From Acidobacteriaceae bacterium (GTDB lineage: Bacteria; Acidobacteriota; Terriglobia; Terriglobales; Acidobacteriaceae): a stretch of DNA of 64,000 bases. The position numbers and the translations under genes are program-made. The DNA is taken from contig DAIDKP010000023.1 in assembly GCA_027449965.1 (NCBI GenBank), positions 62,001 to 126,000 on the forward strand, in the 5' to 3' direction. Below are positions 51,539-61,500 of the stretch, piece by piece; within the stretch, counting starts at the first letter, position 1; every line of letters starts with the position of its first letter. The notes beneath the pieces were generated by a model, which had not been told where the DNA came from, did not search any database, and worked only from the letters and a program-made list of their open reading frames with translations.

Positions 51539-52053
51539 AGCGCGCGCTGACTGTTGCGCTTGCGCTGATGGCGCTGCCACTGGCTGCGGCGCGCGACGGC
51601 AATGCAGCACCAACGCAAACAGCCCCGACGGCGGCAGCCTGTCCGTGGCTGGCGCTGGGCACCGCATCGCATCTGCTGGAGGTTTCCGCAGTGGCACAGG
51701 TGCAAAGTGCGGAGGATGGCAGCGGAAGCTGCGTCTTTGTGCCGACGGAGTTGAAGCCGGGGAAGGCCGCGTCACCGCAGCTGAGGCTGACCGTTTCGAT
51801 GGCTGCGCAACCGCCATGCAAAGGCCACGGAAAGCCGTTGAGCGGCATCGGCAACCAGGCCGAGGCGTGTGAAAACTCACACGCGCACATCTTCACCGTG
51901 ACGGGACGAGTGCGCGAGCGCTGGTTCCGTCTGGAGGGAGTGAATCTGCCGCCGGAGAGCGTGCGCGCAGTTGCGCCCGAGTGGAAGAACGAGCCGACGC
52001 TGCCCACGCCGCTGGAAGTGGCTGCCGAGCAGGTGGCAAGCAATCTTTACTGA
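51535..52053 (+). CDS. Secreted protein of unknown function
   Basis: The 172-residue product has a signal peptide (ALTVALALMALPLAAARDGNA) and a mature part with four Cys in two pairs (AACPWLALG, GSGSCVFVP, AAQPPCKGHG, AEACENSHAH) that may form disulfides. No family is recognised. The TTG start overlaps the CRTAC1 stop by four bases. It resembles the arrangement near copy c, where a small secreted gene also lies beside a CRTAC1 gene. It is convergent with, and overlaps by seven bases, the siroheme gene. Confidence 0.75.
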   Translation: MKRALTVALALMALPLAAARDGNAAPTQTAPTAAACPWLALGTASHLLEVSAVAQVQSAEDGSGSCVFVPTELKPGKAASPQLRLTVSMAAQPPCKGHGKPLSGIGNQAEACENSHAHIFTVTGRVRERWFRLEGVNLPPESVRAVAPEWKNEPTLPTPLEVAAEQVASNLY

Positions 52054-52697
52054 GGCGGATGGGATGACGGCGAAGACTGCGCCAGGGGTGCGATCTGTTG
52101 CAGTAAAGTGTGTACCGGGCAGTTCTGCGGTTCGCAGGTTTCACGCTGCGCCAGCAGGTGCAGCGCTTGCTTGCGCTCTTCGGAAGCAGGAAATCGGCTG
52201 AGGATATGCAGGCGCGTCTCGCCCAGTGAGTCCAGCCAGGTTCCGGCATCTTCATCGAGCAGCGCGTCGATCTCCGCGCGCAGACGCTGCGCCAGAGCGG
52301 GACTTTTGCCTGCGGTGGAGATGGCGATCTGGAGATCGTTGCGACGCACGACGGAAGGGTAGAAAAAATCGCAATCGGGTGGATCATCGACCGAGTTGCA
52401 GAGGATGTTACGCGCGCGGGCCTCTTCGGCAACGCGATGGTTGATGGGCTGACGATCCGTGGCCGTGATGACGAGAAAAACGCCGTCGAGGTCGGCGGTT
52501 TCAAACTCTCGCGCGATCCAGCGGAAGTGCTGCTGGGCAGCGGACTCGGCCAGTTCTGCGGATGCCTCCGGCGCGACGACGGTGACGATGGCTCCGGCGC
52601 GCAGAAGACTGTCGATCTTGGGAGCGGCGATGGTGCCGGCGCCGACGACGAGGCAGGGGCGCTGCTGGAGCTTGAGAAAGATGGGGAACATTTCCAT
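52047..52697 (-). CDS. Precorrin-2 dehydrogenase/sirohydrochlorin ferrochelatase
   Basis: The 216-residue protein has the NAD-binding VVGAGTIAAPKIDSLL and the conserved segment CNSVDDPPDCDFFYPSVVRRNDLQIAISTAGKSPALAQRLR of the Met8/CysG-N family. It oxidises precorrin-2 and inserts iron, the last two steps to siroheme, the cofactor of sulfite and nitrite reductases. GAGGAGA precedes ATG 52697. The methyltransferase gene 34 nt upstream makes its substrate. Confidence 0.92.
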   Translation of the reverse strand: MEMFPIFLKLQQRPCLVVGAGTIAAPKIDSLLRAGAIVTVVAPEASAELAESAAQQHFRWIAREFETADLDGVFLVITATDRQPINHRVAEEARARNILCNSVDDPPDCDFFYPSVVRRNDLQIAISTAGKSPALAQRLRAEIDALLDEDAGTWLDSLGETRLHILSRFPASEERKQALHLLAQRETCEPQNCPVHTLLQQIAPLAQSSPSSHPPQ

Positions 52698-52731
52698 GAA
52701 TACTCTCCTCGGGGAGGATGCGTCCTGCGCG

Positions 52732-53457
52732 TTACGTGGCGTTTGCAGGGGCGGCTGCGTGCGCGGCGGATTGACCGATCAGCAGGATGGTGGGCGGCGG
52801 CAGCGGCGCACTCTCGGCCAGCGCAGCCAGGGTGGTTCGGCAAATCTGCTGGCCGGACTGTCCGGCGCAGGAGACGAGAACGATGGGCGTGGCAGGCGGC
52901 CATCCTGCATCGAGCAGTTGCCGCTGCGTGTGAGGATAATCCGCGCCGGGCATGTAGCGGGCGAGCGTGGTGGCCTGATGAGGGCCTTTGTCGGCGCGAT
53001 CGGTGGCATGATGGCCGGACTCGAGAATCAGACGGGACGCGCCGCCACGGTCCGTGAGAGAAAATCCCGCGGATGCGGCAGCGGCAAAGACGGCGCTGAT
53101 GCCGGGCAGAATGCGAAAGGGCACACGGGCTGCAACGAGCGCGCGAATCTCTTCACCTGCGCGGCCAAAGACCAGCGGATCGCCGCTTTTGAGTCGGAGG
53201 ACGCTGCTTCCGGCGCGCGCATACTGCACCATGAGCTGGTTGATCTGCTGCTGGGTGATTTTCTTGGCTCCGCAGCGCTTGCCAACGTTCACCACCTCTG
53301 CCTCGGCGCGTGCGAGGGCGAGAATGGCGGGGTTCACCAGGTCATCGTGCAGCACGACCTGCGCCTGCTGAAGAAGCGCGGATGCGGCCACGGTCAGCAG
53401 GTCAGGATCGCCTGGGCCGGCGCCGACAAGATAGACTGTTCCCGATTCCGCCTTCAT
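52732..53457 (-). CDS. cobA: Uroporphyrinogen-III C-methyltransferase
   Basis: The 241-residue SUMT has the SAM-binding VGAGPGDPDLLTVAASALL and the characteristic RLKSGDPLVFGRAGEEIRALVAARVPFRILPGISA. It methylates uroporphyrinogen III twice to precorrin-2, which the next gene turns into siroheme. GGAGG lies just before the ATG. No other cobalamin gene is present, so siroheme is the likely end product. Confidence 0.94.
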   Translation of the reverse strand: MKAESGTVYLVGAGPGDPDLLTVAASALLQQAQVVLHDDLVNPAILALARAEAEVVNVGKRCGAKKITQQQINQLMVQYARAGSSVLRLKSGDPLVFGRAGEEIRALVAARVPFRILPGISAVFAAAASAGFSLTDRGGASRLILESGHHATDRADKGPHQATTLARYMPGADYPHTQRQLLDAGWPPATPIVLVSCAGQSGQQICRTTLAALAESAPLPPPTILLIGQSAAHAAAPANAT

Positions 53458-53517
53458 CTTCGGATATCCTCCTGCTGCTTGGGTGTTGCCTGCGCAGCGC
53501 GCCAGTTTCCGGCGAAG

Positions 53518-54492
53518 TCAGTGTGCGGCTGGCTGCCGGGCCACGATGCGAATCAGCTTCGCCGGCTCGACGCTGGTGAGTTGAAAGTCCTGACAACGGG
53601 CGGGAACGGCGAGCAGTGAGTTGGCGGGCCATGGAATGGTCTGCTGGTCCGCAGTCTGGACGGAGACTGGATGCGCGCCGACGAAGAGATAGCTTAAAGC
53701 GGGCGAGTCACCGGCGCTGCCAAGCTGTGTGTGTGTGAGGCTTCCATGCAGCGTATGCTGCTCGATGCGGAAATATTTGCTGTCCAGCAGAAGCGTGCGA
53801 TCGTGCTCGATGACAGGCGGAATCTTGCCGGCCTGAGTGTGCAGGCGCAGGGCTTCGAGCGACTCCTGAATGTGAAGCGGTCGCGGCCTGCCGTAGTCGT
53901 AGAGGCGATAGGTGAGATCGCAGTTCTGCTGCGTCTCCAGCAGCACGGAGCCGGGCCAGATGGCGTGCACCGTTCCGGCATCGACGAAGATCATGTCGCC
54001 GGTGGAGACGGGCAGCACGTCGAGCCAGTTCTCCAGCGTGTGGTCGTGCAGGCTGGCTTCGATGGCAGCGAGCGAGGCACCGGGCTTCAGCCCGCAGGCG
54101 ACCTGCGCGTCGGGCGCGGCCTTGAGCGCGTACCAGCACTCGGTTTTGCCGCGCGGAAAGCCTTTGCGCTGGGCCATGGCGTCGTCGGGATGCACCTGGA
54201 CGCTGAGTTTTTCCTGAGCAAAGAGGATCTTGATGAGCAGCGGGGAATCGGCAGAGCCGGAAACATCGCCCATCATCAGCGGAGCGTGCTCTGCAAAGAT
54301 GTGGCGAAGCGGCTGACCGGCAAGCGGACCGCTGTGCGCAGGACATTCGTCGCCGCTGAGCCAGGCTTCGCCGATGGCCTCGCCGATGGCCAGATCCGGA
54401 TACCAGTCACGGAGATCATGCGTGCCCCAGACTCGGGCGACAAACCGGGGTTCCAGTGCAAACGGGGGGAGGGTCTGTGGCAGAGTGTTCAC
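53518..54492 (-). CDS. manA: Mannose-6-phosphate isomerase, class I
   Basis: The cupin-fold zinc enzyme interconverts mannose-6-phosphate and fructose-6-phosphate. Zinc-ligand motifs are SVQVHPDDAMAQ (Gln/His), KTECWYAL (Glu) and VDAGTVHAIWPG (His). Length 324 is normal for the short bacterial form. GTG 54492 is the start, with no clear ribosome-binding site. An inverted repeat at 54521-54550 lies 29 nt upstream. Confidence 0.93.
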   Translation of the reverse strand: MNTLPQTLPPFALEPRFVARVWGTHDLRDWYPDLAIGEAIGEAWLSGDECPAHSGPLAGQPLRHIFAEHAPLMMGDVSGSADSPLLIKILFAQEKLSVQVHPDDAMAQRKGFPRGKTECWYALKAAPDAQVACGLKPGASLAAIEASLHDHTLENWLDVLPVSTGDMIFVDAGTVHAIWPGSVLLETQQNCDLTYRLYDYGRPRPLHIQESLEALRLHTQAGKIPPVIEHDRTLLLDSKYFRIEQHTLHGSLTHTQLGSAGDSPALSYLFVGAHPVSVQTADQQTIPWPANSLLAVPARCQDFQLTSVEPAKLIRIVARQPAAH

Positions 54493-54520
54493 ACGACTAT
54501 CTTAAATCGCATCTTCTGCG

Positions 54521-54550
54521 GAGAAGCGATGGAAACAGGGATCGCTTCTC
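54521..54550. repeat. 10-bp inverted repeat upstream of manA
   Basis: GAGAAGCGAT at 54521-54530 and ATCGCTTCTC at 54541-54550 form a perfect stem with a 10-nt loop, in the leader of manA. It has no T-run; it may be an operator or a processing hairpin. Confidence 0.55.
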
Positions 54551-54554
54551 AGCC

Positions 54555-54580
54555 GTGCGCGAGTCCAGTGCGCGAGTCCA
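54555..54580. repeat. Exact 13-nt tandem duplication
   Basis: GTGCGCGAGTCCA occurs twice without a gap (54555-54567 and 54568-54580) in the intergenic region upstream of manA. The period equals that of the arrays at 1335 and 33314 although the sequence differs. Confidence 0.7.
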
Positions 54581-54658
54581 GCCCGGATGGCGGTGAGGTA
54601 GGTCGCCAGGGTTGCGACGCGTGGGGAAGAGGGGTATGACGGGGTGCAGAGGATTGCT

Positions 54659-55591
54659 TCAGCGGTGCGCTCCACCACCACCGCCACCGCCGTGCATGCC
54701 GCCGCCGACGTGGACACCGCCGCCACCAAAGCCCGGACGGCCCACTCCGCCGAAGCGACCACGGCCACCGTAATATCCACCCCGGCCATAGAAGCCGCCG
54801 CCGTAAAAGCCGCCATAGAAACCGCCATACCAAGGTGGGAAGAAGCCAAAGCCAAACGGACTCCAGAGCGGTCCCATGCCAATGTAGGTGAAGTCGTAGC
54901 CGTAGGGATCCCAGAACCATCCAGGCTCAAAGCCGGGCATATCGCCATATTCCTGGGCGAGTTCGTTGTTGGCTTCGGCCAGATACTGCGAGCGCAGGGT
55001 GCTCCAGTGATAGAGATCGTCCTGGGCCGCGGTGGGGTTGAAGTCCTTGGGCTTGGAGGTCATGCTGCCGGTGAGAGCCAGTTCATGATGTGCCTTGATC
55101 AGGTTGTATTTATCGTCGCCCAGGTTGACGGCGGCTTTGCCCTTGAACACCATCGCCTGAGGGTGCGCGGCATCGAACTCGTAGTAGCCGGTGTTGAGCA
55201 TCTGGGTGCGCACGCCGCCGACGAGGATTTCAAGGTCGTTTTCCGGGTGAATCTCGTCGACTTCGACGGCGACTTTGCCCTGCACGAGTGCAACCTGAGT
55301 TTGCAGCAGGCGTGGCGAAACCATGCGAATCGCGCTGTTGTCGTCGGTGCGCAGGAAGACGCCCGGAGTGAGAAGAACTTCCGCACGGCCATCGCCGGTG
55401 GTCAGCATCTGCCCCGTTTTCAGCACGGCGTTGCCGACATCGGACTGCTTGAGCAGTTTGCCCTGAAGATAGGCCGTTCCTTCGATGTAATTGATGGTGC
55501 CGACGCGAGCGATATCACCATTCTGCGGGTTCTGTGCCCATGCGGACAACCCAATTCCAACCAGTGCAACTGCAATCCATCGAGTTCTCAT
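54659..55591 (-). CDS. Secreted FecR-domain protein with Gly/Tyr-rich tail
   Basis: The 310-residue protein has a signal peptide (ALVGIGLSAWAQ) and a FecR-like domain at about 25-130 (VGTINYIEGTAYLQGKLLKQSDVGNAVLKTGQMLTTGDGRAEVLLTPG). A charged helical stretch is followed by a final 80-residue tail of Gly, Tyr and Phe (FYGGFYGGGFYGRGGYYGG). The FecR domain here is extracytoplasmic and not linked to a sigma factor, as in many acidobacterial surface proteins. GGAGGTG precedes ATG 55591 by seven bases. The tail may be disordered or adhesive. Confidence 0.8.
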   Translation of the reverse strand: MRTRWIAVALVGIGLSAWAQNPQNGDIARVGTINYIEGTAYLQGKLLKQSDVGNAVLKTGQMLTTGDGRAEVLLTPGVFLRTDDNSAIRMVSPRLLQTQVALVQGKVAVEVDEIHPENDLEILVGGVRTQMLNTGYYEFDAAHPQAMVFKGKAAVNLGDDKYNLIKAHHELALTGSMTSKPKDFNPTAAQDDLYHWSTLRSQYLAEANNELAQEYGDMPGFEPGWFWDPYGYDFTYIGMGPLWSPFGFGFFPPWYGGFYGGFYGGGFYGRGGYYGGRGRFGGVGRPGFGGGGVHVGGGMHGGGGGGGAHR

Positions 55592-55705
55592 CACAACTCA
55601 CCTCCAACTTGTGTTTGACCCGAAGTGCGCAACAAAGTTGCCGCTTGTCGGGATGGAGCGGCGCGTTGTCTCGCAAGACGGTACGCGCGTGCTGATCGAC
55701 CGGCG

Positions 55706-57160
55706 TTATCCGGCCAGGGAATAGGAGTCGGCTGTCCGTGTGGCGCGAGTGGGAAGCTGGAGAGTCAGTTGTGTTCCTCCGGTTTCGCGGTTGCATCCGA
55801 CCACTTCTCCGCCGTGAGCGGTGACCACGGCATGGACAAAGGCCAGTCCAAGTCCGTGTCCTTGCGATGCGGCGCCTTTGGCGTGTTTTTCAAAGAGGCG
55901 CGATTGAACTTCAGGCGGATATCCGGGTCCGTTATCGCGAATCCGGAGGCGCACGTGGTCTTGATCCTGTTGCAGGGCGATCCAGATCGTTGTATCGGGC
56001 GGCAGATGACGAATGGCATTGTCGAGCAGATTGGCCAACATGCGATGAAAGAGTCCGGCATCGGCGTCGAGAAATATCTCGGAATCCTCTTCGATGTGGA
56101 GAGTGATGCGATGCTCCATCAGGCTTGGCTCGTACAGCTCGGTCATCGACTGGATCAGCGCATTGAGGCTGAAGCGCGTGCGGTGCATACGCAGCGCGCC
56201 GGCCTTGGCCTCGGCAACATCAAGCGAGGTGGTGAGCAGGTTGGACAGTCGATCAAGTTCTTCGATTGCGGAGGCGACATTCTCCTCGCTTTGTTCTTGA
56301 TTGTCGGCCATGAGCGCCGTCTCCAGCTTGCCGCGGACGGCGGTGAGCGGACTGCGCAGATCGTGTGCGAGCGAGTCGCTCATGGTGTGCAGCTGGCTGA
56401 CGGCGCGTGCGATGCGATCGAGCATCCGATTCATGGTGGCGGCAAGCTGCGCCACTTCGTCGTTGCCTGAGTTGGCGGGAACGCGGCTTTGCAGATTGTC
56501 CTCGTCGATGGCGGCTGCGGTTTCCGTGATGCCCTGCACGCGACGAAGCAGCCGCCGCGAAGAGACAAAGGTAATGGCAAATCCAAGCAGAACGATAGCG
56601 ATAAAGATGACCAGAAACCAGGTGCGAAGGCGCCCAAGCACCTGACGATCATTGCGCTCCGACATGCCGAGATAGATGCGGCTGCCATCGTCGGCCAGAT
56701 ACTGGACGACGCGATAGGGGACCGGAAATTGCGCGATGGGCAGATTGACCGGAGCCTCTGGCGTGAAATGACTGTGTTGAATGGCGCGCAGAAAGATGTC
56801 GCCGTCGCCGGGACCAACCCAGAGCTTGAGCGTGTTGTCGGCATCGGTTTCCAGAAAAAAGACGGCGCGCGTGGGGTCGCCCACTGGCCCGCGGCCTACG
56901 GGCACTTCCTTGGTGGCCAGCTCGGCGATCTCGTCCACGATGCGGTCGTAAAGGGCGCCGCGCGGCGTCTTTTCCGCCACGTCGGTGAGCACGCTGACTT
57001 CACCGGTCAGCCAGGCATCGCTGCGCCGCTGAATCTCCTGCGCGACATAGTGATGAAGCAGCAGAAAAGCGATGGTGGTGCCGAGCGCAAAGACAATGGT
57101 GCTGCCGAGTGAGATGCGCCAGGCCGCGGTCACGCCGGTTTTAGTTGTCGTTGAGAACAT
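55706..57160 (-). CDS. Membrane sensor histidine kinase
   Basis: The 484-residue kinase has two membrane helices (about 20-38 and 181-199) around a periplasmic sensor, a HAMP (RRVQGITETAAAIDEDNLQSRV), a HisKA with His266 (SDSLAHDLRSPLTAVRGKLE) and a HATPase (NLLDNAIRHL, DNGPGYP, GHGLGLAFVHAVVTAHGG). ATG 57160 lies inside the 3' end of the response regulator gene, overlapping it by 20 nt, which signals tight coupling. The stimulus is unknown; no membrane-stress or metal genes lie beside it. Confidence 0.94.
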   Translation of the reverse strand: MFSTTTKTGVTAAWRISLGSTIVFALGTTIAFLLLHHYVAQEIQRRSDAWLTGEVSVLTDVAEKTPRGALYDRIVDEIAELATKEVPVGRGPVGDPTRAVFFLETDADNTLKLWVGPGDGDIFLRAIQHSHFTPEAPVNLPIAQFPVPYRVVQYLADDGSRIYLGMSERNDRQVLGRLRTWFLVIFIAIVLLGFAITFVSSRRLLRRVQGITETAAAIDEDNLQSRVPANSGNDEVAQLAATMNRMLDRIARAVSQLHTMSDSLAHDLRSPLTAVRGKLETALMADNQEQSEENVASAIEELDRLSNLLTTSLDVAEAKAGALRMHRTRFSLNALIQSMTELYEPSLMEHRITLHIEEDSEIFLDADAGLFHRMLANLLDNAIRHLPPDTTIWIALQQDQDHVRLRIRDNGPGYPPEVQSRLFEKHAKGAASQGHGLGLAFVHAVVTAHGGEVVGCNRETGGTQLTLQLPTRATRTADSYSLAG

Positions 57161-57821
57161 AGCCCATACCACGAATGGTGCGTAGCAGAGGGCGTTCGCC
57201 GCGCCGCTCCATCTTATTCCGCAGTCGATAGATGTGTACATCGACGACGTTGGTTTCTGGCTCAATGCGCATGCCCCAGACCTGATCGAGGATCATGGAG
57301 CGCGTGACCATGCGCCCGGCGTTGCGGCAGAGGAACTCCAGCAGCGCGAACTCGCGGGTGGTCAGGTCGAGCACCTGGTCGCCACGCGTCGCTTCACGCC
57401 GCAGCAGGTCCATCTTCAGGTCTTTCACTTGGAGCACGGTCTTCGTCTCGGGTGGTTGCGTTTCGGTGCGGCGCATCAGATTGCGCAGCCGCGCCAGCAG
57501 TTCGGTGATGGCATAGGGCTTGGTCAGGTAATCGTCGCCGCCGGTTTCGAGTCCCAGGACGCGTTCATCGACAGAGCGCTTGGCGGAGAGAATCAGCACC
57601 GGCGCATTGAGTCCACCGGCTTTCAATCGCTGGATGAGCGAGAGGCCATCGCCATCGGGCAGCATCAGATCGATGATGGCACCATCGATCTCTACGCTCT
57701 GAATGGCCAGCTCGGCTTGCGCGGCACTGTCGGCAAGTACGGGATGATAGCTGTTTTCCTCCAGCGACCGTCGCAGAAACTCCCGATTGGTTGTGTCGTC
57801 TTCGACAACAAGTATTCTCAT
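57141..57821 (-). CDS. OmpR-family response regulator
   Basis: The 226-residue regulator has an intact receiver with phosphoacceptor Asp51 (GAIIDLMLPDGDG), Lys in DDYLTKPYA, and a winged-helix DNA-binding domain (LTTREFALLEFLCRNAGRMVTRSMILDQVWG, NVVDVHIYRLRNKMER). It is the partner of the overlapping kinase. Its possible targets include the TonB receptor beginning 737 nt away on the opposite strand. Confidence 0.95.
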   Translation of the reverse strand: MRILVVEDDTTNREFLRRSLEENSYHPVLADSAAQAELAIQSVEIDGAIIDLMLPDGDGLSLIQRLKAGGLNAPVLILSAKRSVDERVLGLETGGDDYLTKPYAITELLARLRNLMRRTETQPPETKTVLQVKDLKMDLLRREATRGDQVLDLTTREFALLEFLCRNAGRMVTRSMILDQVWGMRIEPETNVVDVHIYRLRNKMERRGERPLLRTIRGMGYVLNDN

Positions 57822-58557
57822 CCGTGCTCCGTCCTGAATGACTACTCCGTGAATTGTAAGCCTGTGAGCGTGGCCCTGCGATGTGCGCCGAGATTTAGAC
57901 GCGCGCCACGTCCAGACGCAACCCGCCGCACGGACGCAAGGACGAAAATGTATCGAGTCGATGTGGCGAACGGGGAAGGCTGCGGAAGATGCTGCGGGTT
58001 GTCTGGGCGGTCCTGGCTGGGCGATGTTTCTCCGCGATGATTCCTGATCTCAACTTCCGGTTTCGAAGTGTTCTTCCGAACGGCCTCCGTTCTCGCATCG
58101 TGGGAGCAGCGAGCCTCATCGCACAGGTTGGAAGTCTTTGCGTAGCGGCCCGCAAGCGGGATGTTCTCAACAGGATTGCGGGAAAACCGAAGTCCTTTTC
58201 GCGCGATCATTGAACGATGGCTGTGCGGAGTTATGAAAGAATTCTGTTGACGGGAAGCAAACATTCGTTACAATTGTATAAATTTAATCAGTATTTCCCC
58301 CTGTAGTTCTCGATCCTCTGATGTACGTTTTGCTATCGCTGCTGGGCGACCGGGGCAGTCCTAATTCATGCTGCTTACCGAAGAACATCTGTATCACGGT
58401 TCTCTGATTCTTGGAACTTTCTCGTCGTTCCTGTGATGTGCTCCGTGCATCCTCAGGGTAGGGTTTCACTTTCTATCAACTCCGTCGTCGGCTGTATACA
58501 TTGCAGAGATTTCCTGTTGCCGCCAACGGCTGCTCTATGAATTATTGAGGAGGATGA
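57822..58557. other. Long divergent intergenic region before the large TonB receptor
   Basis: The 736 nt between the response regulator and the receptor gene hold no supported gene. A promoter candidate at 58247-58274 and a roughly 280-nt AT-richer leader occupy the right half. The left half gives no signal I can name beyond the expected promoter of the regulator. Confidence 0.6.
58247..58274 (+). promoter_or_regulatory. Sigma-70-like promoter of the TonB receptor gene
   Basis: TTGACG at 58247-58252 and TACAAT at 58269-58274 match five of six bases each of the -35 and -10 consensus, separated by 16 nt. It would produce a leader of about 275 nt before the receptor ATG. Confidence 0.6.
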
Positions 58558-61500
58558 ATGCGCGCAGTAAGTGTTCCTCGTGTGTGGAATCGGTATTTGG
58601 CAATTCTTCTGGCGGTTGTGTTGCTGGTAGCTGCTCCTGCCTTTGCGCAGGTATATCGCGGCGGCATCAACGGCACGGTCACGGACGCGACCGGAGCGGC
58701 GGTGGCAGGGGCAAAGGTAACGGCCACAGAGGTGGCGACCGCTACGGTGCTGCAGACGGTTTCTTCGGCGGCAGGCGAGTTTTCGTTCAACGATCTTCCG
58801 CAGGGTACGTATACCGTGAAGGCCGAAGCACAGGGCTTTGATATCAAGCAAGTAAACGGTGTGCAGGTGCTGACCGGTAGGGTATACACGCTACCGATCA
58901 AGCTGAGCGTTGCCCAGGCGGCCACAACCGTGGAGGTGGCAGCCAATGCGCTTTCACTGGACACGACGAGCGAGGTGCAGACGACGGCGATCGAAGGAAA
59001 ATCGCTGCAGGATGTACCACTGAACGGACGCGACTTTACGCAATTGATGGGGAGCTCGGTGGCGTTTGCCGGATATAACAACTCTGGCTCTGTGAACGGC
59101 ATGCGCAACAACCAGCTTAACTACACGATTGACGGCACGGACAACAACGATCTGTACCTGAACGTGAACGCGGTGAATCAGGGTAGCATCAGCGGAATTG
59201 CGGGCGTGGTGTATCCGGTGGAGGCGCTGGACGAGTATTCGCTGCAGACGACGGGGAACAGCGAATCGGGCCGCAGCCCGGGCGGGAACCTGAATATTTC
59301 CACCAAGTCGGGAACGAACGAGTTTCACGGCGATGGGTACTACTACAACCGCAACGAGGCGCTGGCTGTGGTTTCGCCTTTTGCGAATCCGGCAGCGCAT
59401 GAACTGCCGCTGCGCAACCAGAACTATGGTGGTTCGCTGGGCGGGCCAATTATCAAGGACAAGACATTTTTCTTCCTGACGTATGAGGAGCAGAAGTTCC
59501 TGATTGGTTTGTCAAACACCACAACGGAACCTTCCCCGGCCTATCAGACTCTGGCGCTGGCTGAGTTGAAGAAATACAACGTGATGCCGAGCCAGGTATC
59601 AGAAAATATTCTGAGCCAGCTTTGGGAGCCAAATCTGATTGCCGGTCTTGCAGCGGCGCCGGGCAACTACTCCAGCAATGCACCGGAGAATGGCTACAGC
59701 CACAACCTGGTTGTTCACTTGGACCAGAACTTCAACGAGAAGAATCATCTCTCGGCGATCTGGTACTGGGGGCAAGGGTATGCGGATGCGCCTGCCGGAT
59801 CGCTGTTGCCGAACTACTTCCAGGAAGTGCCGTCGCATAACGAGAACTTCAACTTGACCTGGAACTACATCCTGCGCCCGAATCTGACGAACGAGGTGAC
59901 GGCCGGAGCGAACTTCTTTACACAGGGCTTTGCCGATGCGGTGCACACACAGCAACTGCTGCCGCTTGTGGGACTGAATACGGGTGCGGCGATTACCGGC
60001 GCGCCACTGATTCAGATCAACGGATTTGACTCAATTGGTGTGACGCCAACCTCGGGCCGCAACGACATTATGGGCCAGCTGAGCGACATTCTGACTTGGA
60101 CGGTGGGCAAGCACCAGATTCGCGCAGGCGTGGATTATCGTCGCGCGTATATCGACCTCTACTACAACTTTGGTGGTCGTGGCGCCTTCGGCTTCGGCAC
60201 GGGCGGCGTGCTCGGGCCGTGGTCGGCGGATACGACGGTCACCGATCCAAACGTGCAGAATCTGGCTGACTTCATGGCCGGTTATGCGAATCATCCGAGC
60301 ATGATTCTGGGCATTCAGGAGCGCTTCATCTACACCCATACCGGCTCGCTCTACGTACAGGACGCATGGCAGGCGACATCGAAGCTGAACGTGAACCTCG
60401 GATTGCGTTACGACTATCAGCAGCCGTTCTACACCAATCCTGCGAACAGCTCGATCTTTGACCCGAACAACGGTGGACTGCTGGTGGCGGGCACGGGAGG
60501 CAATGCGCCAACCTACCCCTACAACAGCAACAAGCTGGACTTCTCGCCGCGCCTGGGCCTGGCGTATCAGTTGACGAACAAAACGGTGATTCGCGCGAAC
60601 TACGGCATCTACTTTGATCAGCCGGCGGGTCAGGCTTTCTATGGCAACCTGGGCGTGTCGAACGGTGGCGCGAACGGCGTGAATAACAACCCTGCAGGAA
60701 GTGAACCAAACTATTCGATCGTTCTGCCTTCGCCGAATCCTCTGGCTCCGGTGTGGCAGTATGACCAGTCGACGCCGATCTTCACGCCGGCGCTGGGTAC
60801 GCCCACGGGAAGTAATGTGGCGTCGGTCTACTCGGTTACGCGAAACTTCAAGACGCCCTATGCGGAGCTGTTCGGGCTGAACGTGGAGCAGAGCCTGGGC
60901 TCGGCGTGGCAGTTGACGGTGGGTTATGTGGGGTCGGTGAGCCGTCATAACCTGGTGCTGGTAGACGCGAACCAGTCGGCATTGGTTCCGGGAATCCAGT
61001 TGGATCAGGTGACTACGCCGACGACGGTGAACGGTACGACGTACGGTCCGGTGACGGTGAACGGAAACACGTTCAGTGCGCAACAGGCCTCCCGTCCGTA
61101 TTTCAGCAAGTTTCCCAATATCGGCATCGTGAACCAGATCGACTCGACATCTGCTGCGAGCTTCAATGCGCTGCAGGTGACGCTGCAGAGCAGCCTGTGG
61201 CATGGACTGACAAGCCAATTTGCTTATTCCTGGAGCCATAACATCGACAACGCCAGCGGCTTCTACACGGCTCCGCAAAACTCGTTCAATCTGAACGGGG
61301 ACCGGGGCAATGCAAGCCAGGATATCCGGAACCACTTCTCGGCGTATCTGAACTACGCGATTCCCGGCTCTCACCGTGGACCGCAGTATCTGACGCATGG
61401 CTGGGAGGTGAACGGCATCTTCAAATTTCAAGGTGGCGAGCCGATCAACGTGGTCACAGGAGCGGACAACAGCGGCACGACGGAGTTCCAGGATCGCGCG

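Noticed and set aside
57842-58264. Minus-strand frame of 140 codons before the TonB receptor
   Set aside because: The product is basic and low in hydrophobic residues with no motif, and it would run over the promoter candidate at 58247-58274.
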